From Cytophagales bacterium (GTDB lineage: Bacteria; Bacteroidota; Bacteroidia; Cytophagales; ES-bin-26), in assembly GCA_014379925.1 (NCBI GenBank), contig JACMKY010000411.1, positions 1 to 7,405 of the forward strand: a stretch of 7,405 nucleotides of DNA. Reading direction: 5' to 3'. Position 1 is the first letter of the stretch, and each line of letters opens with the position of its first letter. Shown piece after piece: positions 1-5,206 of the stretch. The notes below the pieces were generated by a model, which was not told where the DNA came from, searched no databases, and was given only the letters and a program-made list of their open reading frames with translations. A program made the translations under genes and the position numbers.

Positions 1-14
1 TCCACTCTAATAGC

Positions 15-1301
15 TCAGGAAACCAGGTCCCATTTTCTACGGTACTCCCTGAATAGCAAACGTTTGGCTTCCCGGTCACCGACAAATTTTTCCTTTTCAG
101 CGTTCCAGTGCAGCGTTCTTCCCAGCCGGTAGGAAAGCAGTCCCAGGTGCATCGGCAGCGTCATTTGCCGGGCGTATTCCAGGTTAGACTCCGGTTGGAC
201 GCGGGACTTGACCGCGTTCACGAAATTCTGTTGGTGACCCGGCGACCGCACCAGCGTGCGGGGAATGTCGGGCAGGTCCGTCATCGTTTGTCCGTTGATG
301 GTCACCTCCAGGGTTTGGTAATCGCAGAGCAACGTCCCCTTTTCCCCTTCGAAGTAAGCCCCGATGCCTCGGTTGGCGGCGCCCGGTACGGGAGGGGGTT
401 GGGAAGTCCAGTGCAGATTCAGCCCATCGAAGGCGTAGTCCACGTCGATCCACCGGGGAGCGTCGGCAATCCCGGTCGGCGCTTCCCCGCGGGCACTGAT
501 GGTTTTGAGTCCCTTCGGCCGGATGGACCAGTAGACGATGTCGGCGATGTGGCACCAGAAATCCTGGAAGATGCCGCCCGAGTAATCCAAAAAATACCGG
601 TACGTGAAATGGCAACGCTGCGGCGTGTACGCGGCGTAGGGAGCGGGACCGAGCCACATGTCCCAGTCCAGGGTCGGGGGAGGATTCTGGGGCCGGGCCG
701 GGCCCAGTTCGGGGGGCAAGCCGGTTTTCCACAAGCGGACCGTGTGCACGTTTCCGATCGCCCCCGACTGGATGATCTCGGCTACCCGGTGGTAGTTGTC
801 ACCGGCGTGGATCTGGGTTCCCAACTGAAAAACCCGCCCGTGGCGGGACAGGTTCTTGAGCATGGCCTGCCCCTCTTTCACGTCGTAGGAAAGGGGTTTC
901 TCGCCGTACACGTCTTTGCCGGCCTGAAAAGCCAGGATCGCAACCTGGGCGTGCCAATGATCGGGCGTGGCACAGGTGACGGCGTCCACGTCCGGGCGGT
1001 CCAGGATGCGTCGGAAATCGCCGTACCCGACGGCCTTGGTGCCGGGCCGGAGCTCGGCCAGCGTTTTCAGGCTGCCGTTCAAATGATCCTGGTCCACGTC
1101 GCAGAGGGCGACGATGTCTACTTCCGGCAACCCCGCAAACCACTTCAGGTGATTGTTCCCCATTCCTCCCACGCCGATGTGGGCAATCCGCAGGCGGTCG
1201 CTGGGCGCTACTTTCCGTACCACCCCGGGAAACAGCGCCAGGCCCAGGGCACCTGCGCCACCTTGCTGGAGGAACTCCCTTCGGTTCAGCGGTTTATTCA
1301 T
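15..1301 (-). CDS. Tat-exported Gfo/Idh/MocA-family NAD(P)-dependent oxidoreductase
   Basis: This 428-residue protein probably acts outside the cytoplasmic membrane as a sugar or cyclitol oxidoreductase; the substrate cannot be read from sequence. The N-terminus has a twin-arginine motif (NRREFLQ, residues 6-12) followed by a Gly/Ala/Leu-rich stretch to about residue 28, typical of a Tat signal, which suits an enzyme exported with its cofactor bound. A Rossmann fold starts near residue 38 with the dinucleotide loop GVGGMG (43-48). Further family motifs are TPDHWH (112-117), EKP with the presumed catalytic Lys135, and Asp247/His251 spaced D-x3-H, as in the Lys/Asp/His triad of Bacillus inositol dehydrogenase. 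The segment LDWDMWLGPAP (211-221) and the C-terminal FREYRRKWDL end are typical of the exported subgroup. The ATG at 1299-1301 is chosen because it places the Tat motif at the N-terminus; no Shine-Dalgarno sequence precedes it. The gene lies 88 bp after the DUF4097 gene. Family assignment is firm; the reaction is unknown. Confidence 0.93.
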   Translation of the reverse strand: MNKPLNRREFLQQGGAGALGLALFPGVVRKVAPSDRLRIAHIGVGGMGNNHLKWFAGLPEVDIVALCDVDQDHLNGSLKTLAELRPGTKAVGYGDFRRILDRPDVDAVTCATPDHWHAQVAILAFQAGKDVYGEKPLSYDVKEGQAMLKNLSRHGRVFQLGTQIHAGDNYHRVAEIIQSGAIGNVHTVRLWKTGLPPELGPARPQNPPPTLDWDMWLGPAPYAAYTPQRCHFTYRYFLDYSGGIFQDFWCHIADIVYWSIRPKGLKTISARGEAPTGIADAPRWIDVDYAFDGLNLHWTSQPPPVPGAANRGIGAYFEGEKGTLLCDYQTLEVTINGQTMTDLPDIPRTLVRSPGHQQNFVNAVKSRVQPESNLEYARQMTLPMHLGLLSYRLGRTLHWNAEKEKFVGDREAKRLLFREYRRKWDLVS

Positions 1302-1319
1302 CGGTCAACGGACGGTTTC

Positions 1320-1387
1320 CCTGGTTTCGAATCGTTGCGCCAAAGTAGCAAAAGTCGGTGAACAACCAACGGCAACCGAAACCCAGG
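1320..1387. repeat. Inverted repeat filling the DUF4097-oxidoreductase gap
   Basis: CCTGGTTTCG at 1320-1329 pairs with CGAAACCCAGG at 1377-1387, 10 bp with one bulged base, around a 47-base loop. It takes up nearly all of the 88-bp gap, starting 3 bases downstream of the DUF4097 stop codon. The candidate promoter for the oxidoreductase lies in the loop. No U-run follows, so an intrinsic terminator is not supported. Confidence 0.4.
1341..1356 (-). promoter_or_regulatory. Weak candidate promoter for the oxidoreductase gene
   Basis: The minus strand contains GACTTTTG (1349-1356) and CTACTTTG (1341-1348), near-matches to the Bacteroidota -7 element TAnnTTTG. TTG triplets lie upstream but none is at clearly ideal spacing. 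The start codon is about 40 bp downstream. Such partial matches are common by chance, and read-through from the DUF4097 gene is equally plausible. Confidence 0.2.
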
Positions 1388-1389
1388 CT

Positions 1390-2427
1390 TTACCGGTAGT
1401 TCAGCACGACGCTGCTGCCGGAGGTGCTCATCTTGACGGGAATGCCGCCGCCGTTCATCGTGCCCACAATCCGGTCTTTCTCGGAGGTGCCGTTGAAGTT
1501 GCTGAGGGTAGTCCGTACGCGGTCGCCTTCCAGGTCCAGGTCCAGGCCCTTGCCACTGGGAATGGTGGCGTCGATGCCGCCGCCGCTGGTGCGCAGCGTC
1601 AGGTAGCGGCCCAATTCCAGGACATCGGCGTGGATGCTGCCGCCGCTGGTGTGGGCGTCCACGCTGCCGCGAATCTCCTTCAGGCTGATGCCACCGCCCG
1701 ACGTTTCCACCTTCAGTTCGCCGCTGACGTCATTGGCATCGATGTGGCCGCCGCTGGTGCGGGCGTCCAGCTTGCCGTCGCACGCGGCGAGTCGGATGTG
1801 GCCGCCCGACGTTTCCAACTGGGCATTGCCGTTCAGGTTGGTGGCCGTGATGTGGCCCCCCGACGTGTGCAGATTCAGGTTGCCCTTCAGGTTTTCGGCC
1901 TCAATGTGGCCGCCGCTGGTTTCGGCTTCCTGCGTGCCCGACAAGCCCGCCAGTTGAATGTGACCGCCGCTGGTTTGCAGGTTGGAAGCCACGCGGGTGG
2001 GAGCGGTAATTTCGAAGGAGATACTCAGGCGGCTGTTCTGGTTGCGAAAACCCGATTTTCGTTTGGCCACGGCCGTGACCGTGTTGCCTTCCTGCGTGAT
2101 GCTGACGTCGTACTTCTCCAGTTCTTCCTTCACCGAACCTTCGTTGCGGTCGCGGTCGCGCCCGTTGTTGAGCCGGGCGTACATCTCCACTTTCACTTCG
2201 CTGCCGCTGCCACCCTTCACGCGGATGTGGCCGCCGGAGGTTTCCACGCGCAGGTTGCCCGCGCCGTTGAGGGTAAATTCCTTGGTGAGGTAGGGTTTGT
2301 CGTCATCGAACGTCACGCGCGTTTGGTAGGCTTCACCAGTGGCAGGGCGGCCGACGGGGGAATCCGTGAAGGCGCTCCCGGCCAGTAGTGGCAGCAGGGC
2401 GATGAAAAGGAGTTTGGGGGTTTTCAT
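1390..2427 (-). CDS. Secreted DUF4097-type beta-solenoid repeat protein
   Basis: This 345-residue protein starts with a Sec-type signal peptide (KTPK, then a hydrophobic core at about residues 6-19, likely cleaved near residues 19-21). There is no lipobox cysteine, so the mature protein is probably periplasmic or surface-exposed. A first TSGGHI motif occurs at residue 63, within an N-terminal beta-rich part. The main repeat array has TSGG[HGS]I motifs beginning at residues 152, 170, 188, 206, 224, 242, 260 and 280, an exact 18-residue period except for one 20-residue step. The consensus is TSGGHIxxxxLxGxxxxx. A regular glycine-turn period like this predicts a right-handed parallel beta-solenoid, as expected for the DUF4097 (putative adhesin) family. 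The family has no settled biochemical function. The gene starts 83 bp after the second permease gene, on the same strand, and may share its transcript. The ATG at 2425-2427 gives a complete signal peptide; no Shine-Dalgarno motif precedes it. Confidence 0.9.
   Translation of the reverse strand: MKTPKLLFIALLPLLAGSAFTDSPVGRPATGEAYQTRVTFDDDKPYLTKEFTLNGAGNLRVETSGGHIRVKGGSGSEVKVEMYARLNNGRDRDRNEGSVKEELEKYDVSITQEGNTVTAVAKRKSGFRNQNSRLSISFEITAPTRVASNLQTSGGHIQLAGLSGTQEAETSGGHIEAENLKGNLNLHTSGGHITATNLNGNAQLETSGGHIRLAACDGKLDARTSGGHIDANDVSGELKVETSGGGISLKEIRGSVDAHTSGGSIHADVLELGRYLTLRTSGGGIDATIPSGKGLDLDLEGDRVRTTLSNFNGTSEKDRIVGTMNGGGIPVKMSTSGSSVVLNYR
1570..1974 (-). repeat. Intragenic 54-bp repeat array encoding 18-residue solenoid coils
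   Basis: Seven consecutive units start at TSGG codons 54 bp apart (residues 152 to 260), followed by an eighth motif 60 bp further on. On the plus strand the units are easy to see as recurring gatgtggccgcc-like words. The TSGG core is encoded in two synonymous flavours: ACC AGC GGC GGC, or ACG TCG followed by variable glycine codons. In N-to-C order the serine codons are AGC, AGC, TCG, TCG, AGC, TCG, AGC, AGC. The repeat is coding and in frame, so changes in unit number would preserve the reading frame. Confidence 0.85.
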
Positions 2428-2448
2428 GGTACAACGTGGTTGGGTGAA

Positions 2449-2456
2449 GAAAACTA
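2449..2456 (-). promoter_or_regulatory. Weak candidate -7 element for the DUF4097 gene
   Basis: The minus strand reads TAGTTTTC, one mismatch from the Bacteroidota -7 consensus TAnnTTTG, about 21 bp before the ATG. The surrounding 83-bp gap is visibly AT-richer than the flanking genes, as promoter regions often are. No well-placed -33 TTG was found (a TTA lies 21 bp upstream), so co-transcription with the permease remains possible. Confidence 0.2.
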
Positions 2457-2510
2457 TCTGAACTGGGATTACTGAGATAACTGGATGATTAGAATGAAAA
2501 ACTGTCTAGA

Positions 2511-4928
2511 CTACTCCGTTCGCAGCGACTGCACTGGGTTGGCCATCGCGGCCCGGATGGCTTGGTAGCTTACCGTCAGAACGACCATCAGCAACGTGGT
2601 GATTCCCACCCCGGTGAATACTTCCCAGCCGATGTCGATGCGGTAGGCGAAATCTTGCAACCAGCGGTTCATGGCCCACCAGGCCACCGGAATCGCCACG
2701 GCAAACGCTACCGCCACCAGCCGCAGAAAATCGGTGGACAGCAGCGTGACGATGTTGGAGACGGTTGCGCCCAGCACTTTGCGGATGCCGATTTCCTTGG
2801 TGCGTTGCTGGATGGAAAGCGTAGCCAGCCCAAACAACCCGATGCAGGCCACGAACACCGTCATCGCGGCCGAGTAGGTAATGATCTGCTTCCAGCGGGC
2901 TTCAGACTCGTACAACCGGGCGTTCACCTCGTTCATAAACACGTATTCCAACGGTTGGAAAGGCAGCAGTTGGCGGTAGGTTTGCTGGATGCGCTGGATG
3001 GCTGGCAAGATTTGGCCCGGCTTGATCTTCACGCACACCTCCACGCACTGGCGGTTTTCCCGGGTAAACAGCGCCGGTCGGATTCGGTTCTTCAGCGATT
3101 CCAGGTGAACATCCTTGATCACCCCGATTACGGTGCTCGTCTTCTGGTCCCACCACGTAATTTGCTGGCCCAGGGGTTCTTTCCAGCCCACCGCCTTGGC
3201 AAACGTTTCGTTCACGAGGACGGCATTTGCTGAGTCGAAGGGCACCGCAGTGGAAAAATTCCGTCCCGCCACCAGGGGAATCCGGAAGGTAGTCAGGTAG
3301 TTTTCGTCCACGCCACCCTGGATGGTTTCCATTTTCCGGCCATTAATTTCGACGGAAGTGGTGTTGACACCAAGCGAGGTCACGCCCGACAAGCCGGCCA
3401 CGCTCTCGAACAGGGTAGAATAGTTGCGCAGTTCATCCCGCAACGCAAAGCTTTTGGCAAAGCCCGCCTCATTGAAAGGAATCCGGATGTTGAGCACGTT
3501 TTGATCGTCGTAGCCCAGGTCTTTGTTGAGCAGAAACCGGAACTGAGCCCCGAAAGTGAACGTGGCTACGACCAGGAAAATGGCCAGCCCGAACTGCACC
3601 ACCACCAGGCTCCGGCCCAGGTAGTTGCGGCTCAGCAGCTTTTGTCGCCCGGACAGCGCCTGCACCGGATTTTGCCGCGATAGTACCCAAGCCGGATAAA
3701 ACCCGGCCAACAGGGTATTGAGGAGGAGCAAGGCCCCGAAACCGGCCACCAACTGGTGGTCGAGCAGGTAAGAAAAAGCCAGCTTCTTGTTGGTCAATTG
3801 ATTGAAGAAGGGCAACAAAACATCCACCAGCACCAACGCCGGGATGAAAGCCAACGAATTCAACAGAAAAGCTTCGCCCAGAAACTGCTTCATCAATTGC
3901 CCTTGAGTGCCCCCGGCCGTTTTCCGAATGCCAATTTCCTTGTTGCGGCTCAGTGAACGCGCCAAGGTAAGATTGACGAAATTGATGCAGGCAATCACCA
4001 GAATCAACCCGGCAATGCCCGACAGAATGTAGGAATACAGCTTGTCACTCACTTGCACCACGTCTCCGCTCGGGCCGTACTCATTGGCCAGGTGCACGGC
4101 GCGCAGCGGTTGCAGGCGGTATTGAATCCCGAACCGGGCGTAGTCCTTTTGGGTACGCATGTCGGCCAGTTGCTTACCGGCGTACTTTTGCAGGACAGCC
4201 GGAAATTTGGCCTCCACCACCCGGGGGTCTGCCCGCGGATTTAACAGCAAGAATGTGGTCAGGAAACTGCTTACCCAATCGTCGGGCTTGCGGTGACGGA
4301 TGTCGTACGCTTCTTTCTTTTGGTAGGGAAGCAGCACGTCGAACTGGATGCTGGAATTCCGGGGCGTATTTTCGGCTACGCCCGTGATCAGGTAGCGCTC
4401 GAAAATGTCGTCCATCTGGATTTCCAACGTTTTTCCTACCACGTCAGTGGTGCCGAAGTATTTTTCAGCTAGCCGGGCGGTCACCACCACGCCGTTGCGT
4501 GGTTGCAAAACCGATCGGGGGTTGCCTTGCCGCAGCGGGAAGGAAAACACGGTAAAAAAATTGGCGTCGGCGTACAAGGTGGGTTCGGGCAACGCTTCGT
4601 TTCCTTTCTTCACCAGCCCATTGCCGCCTTGGATGCGCACGTACGCCTCGATTTCGGGAATTTCCCGCTGGAAGGCCGGCGCTTGCACCAGCCCGGTCTT
4701 AGGCGTTGGGTGATCCCCTAAGCTTCCCCAATGGTAATAATCGGTATTGACGCGGTAGAGCCGGGGAGCCCGCTGGTGAAAACGGTCAAAGCTCAGTTCA
4801 TCCTTCACGTACAAAAAGATCAGCGCGCAGCAAGCCAACCCGATGCTCAGGCCGGCCACGTTGATGAAGGAAAAAACTTTGTGGCGAAGCAGGTTCCGGA
4901 GGGCGACAAGGAGGTAGTTTCGTATCAT
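2511..4928 (-). CDS. MacB/FtsX-type ABC transporter permease, full length
   Basis: This 805-residue inner-membrane permease belongs to the duplicated MacB/FtsX type common in Bacteroidota. The N-terminus (NYLLVALRNLLRHK) leads into TM1 at about 20-41. A MacB-type periplasmic domain follows to about 290, including the DANFFTVFSF motif at 121-130. The first FtsX domain has helices at about 297-318, 350-375 and 392-413, with the coupling segment EIGIRKTAGG at 331-340. The second half repeats this: TM5 at 437-459, a periplasmic domain at about 460-680, helices at 682-702, 736-752 and 768-788, the canonical EIGIRKVLGAT at 712-722, and the family end NPVQSLRTE. Such proteins couple ATP hydrolysis in the cytoplasm to periplasmic movements, for export or lipoprotein/peptide handling; this one's substrate is unknown. 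No nucleotide-binding domain is present, so it needs a separate ATPase. The start at 4926-4928 fits the family N-terminus. Upstream is a candidate sigma-54 promoter and an inverted-repeat leader. Confidence 0.95.
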   Translation of the reverse strand: MIRNYLLVALRNLLRHKVFSFINVAGLSIGLACCALIFLYVKDELSFDRFHQRAPRLYRVNTDYYHWGSLGDHPTPKTGLVQAPAFQREIPEIEAYVRIQGGNGLVKKGNEALPEPTLYADANFFTVFSFPLRQGNPRSVLQPRNGVVVTARLAEKYFGTTDVVGKTLEIQMDDIFERYLITGVAENTPRNSSIQFDVLLPYQKKEAYDIRHRKPDDWVSSFLTTFLLLNPRADPRVVEAKFPAVLQKYAGKQLADMRTQKDYARFGIQYRLQPLRAVHLANEYGPSGDVVQVSDKLYSYILSGIAGLILVIACINFVNLTLARSLSRNKEIGIRKTAGGTQGQLMKQFLGEAFLLNSLAFIPALVLVDVLLPFFNQLTNKKLAFSYLLDHQLVAGFGALLLLNTLLAGFYPAWVLSRQNPVQALSGRQKLLSRNYLGRSLVVVQFGLAIFLVVATFTFGAQFRFLLNKDLGYDDQNVLNIRIPFNEAGFAKSFALRDELRNYSTLFESVAGLSGVTSLGVNTTSVEINGRKMETIQGGVDENYLTTFRIPLVAGRNFSTAVPFDSANAVLVNETFAKAVGWKEPLGQQITWWDQKTSTVIGVIKDVHLESLKNRIRPALFTRENRQCVEVCVKIKPGQILPAIQRIQQTYRQLLPFQPLEYVFMNEVNARLYESEARWKQIITYSAAMTVFVACIGLFGLATLSIQQRTKEIGIRKVLGATVSNIVTLLSTDFLRLVAVAFAVAIPVAWWAMNRWLQDFAYRIDIGWEVFTGVGITTLLMVVLTVSYQAIRAAMANPVQSLRTE

Positions 4929-4930
4929 AC

Positions 4931-5041
4931 GTCTGAACCAGGATTCAGGGGATTGACGGATTAGCCGGATTGAAGTAAAGCAGAATCAACCGAACAAGAA
5001 ATCCTATCCAGCCTCTAAATCTCCTGAATCCTGGTTGAGAC
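4931..5041 (-). repeat. 111-bp element with 24-bp imperfect inverted-repeat ends and AATCC motifs
   Basis: The arms at 4931-4954 and 5018-5041 are reverse complements at 22 of 24 positions, separated by 63 bp. On the minus strand the start-proximal half carries AATCC four times at 8-9 bp spacing and ends in AATCCTGGTTCAGAC, two bases before the ATG of the downstream permease. The right half, read on the plus strand, has a degraded version of the same pattern (AATC, AAATCC, AAATC, AATCC) ending in AATCCTGGTTGAGAC. The layout suggests two diverged copies of one short repeat in opposite orientation. Transcribed, it could fold into a long hairpin in the 5' leader. It may be a dispersed intergenic repeat of this genome; a single copy cannot prove that. 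Confidence 0.8.
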
Positions 5042-5056
5042 ACAAACCGCTTGCCA
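5041..5056 (-). promoter_or_regulatory. Candidate sigma-54 (-24/-12) promoter for the downstream permease
   Basis: The minus strand reads TGGCAAG-CGGT-TTGTG, against the sigma-54 consensus TGGCACG-N4-TTGCW. The GG and the downstream G are separated by exactly the required 10 bp. The weak points are A for C in the -24 box and T for C after the -12 G. A start would fall near 5031, giving a leader of about 100 nt. No convincing Bacteroidota housekeeping promoter (TAnnTTTG) was seen in the same gap. A palindromic cluster centred about 118 bp upstream of the predicted start fits an enhancer-binding activator. Confidence 0.4.
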
Positions 5057-5120
5057 TTCAACCAAAAAGCCGTCAGGAGCCAACCAAGCGGCGTTTGTTG
5101 CCTGCGGTGGCCCTTCGGGT

Positions 5121-5157
5121 GTCCGAAACCGTACACGGACTGTCCGTTAGCGGACAG
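5121..5157. promoter_or_regulatory. Cluster of four GTCCG/CGGAC half-sites, likely activator-binding site
   Basis: Half-sites lie at 5121-5125 (GTCCG), 5136-5140 (CGGAC), 5142-5146 (GTCCG) and 5151-5155 (CGGAC). The last two are the core of a perfect palindrome, CTGTCCG-TTAG-CGGACAG, at 5140-5157. The first two form a second dyad (5121-5140) with a 10-bp spacer. The arrangement resembles a tandem binding site for a dimeric regulator such as an NtrC-type enhancer-binding protein. Its position, roughly 100 bp upstream of the sigma-54-like sequence, supports that reading. It could instead form an RNA hairpin at the end of the upstream permease transcript, but no U-run follows the stem. Confidence 0.5.
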
Positions 5158-5160
5158 GTA

Positions 5161-5201
5161 AATGACGCATGATTCATGGAAAGAAACCGTCATTCGTCAT
5201 T
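5161..5201. repeat. Small direct and inverted repeats just after the upstream permease stop
   Basis: CGTCATT occurs twice in tandem at 5188-5194 and 5195-5201, and its complement AATGACG lies at 5161-5167. Between them, CATGATTCATG (5168-5178) is an 11-base dyad. In the upstream permease transcript these could pair into a weak stem with a 20-27 base loop immediately 3' of the stop codon. There is no following U-run, so it is not called a terminator. It may only be low-complexity intergenic sequence. Confidence 0.45.
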
Positions 5202-5206
5202 CACCA

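Noticed and set aside
108..1361. A 417-residue plus-strand open frame opposite the oxidoreductase gene
   Set aside because: It mirrors a gene with clear family motifs, and its translation has no recognisable domain. Long antisense frames are expected opposite GC-rich coding sequence.
1153..2388. A 411-residue plus-strand open frame with Ala/Val-rich repeats
   Set aside because: It is the antisense image of the 54-bp solenoid repeats and also runs into the oxidoreductase gene. The minus-strand protein has a signal peptide and a known family pattern.
2504..2511. Palindrome GTCTAGAC followed by a minus-strand T-run after the permease stop
   Set aside because: The 8-bp palindrome leaves no loop, so it cannot form a terminator hairpin. 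It is too short to call a binding site.
4554..4560. Run of seven A residues in the permease gene as a possible phase-variation site
   Set aside because: It encodes Phe-Phe in a conserved motif, and seven bases is short for a slippery tract, so there is no reason to expect switching.
4945..5193. An 82-residue minus-strand open frame across the gap between the permeases
   Set aside because: It runs through the palindromic cluster and the inverted-repeat element, and no recognisable domain supports it. The regulatory structure explains this region better.
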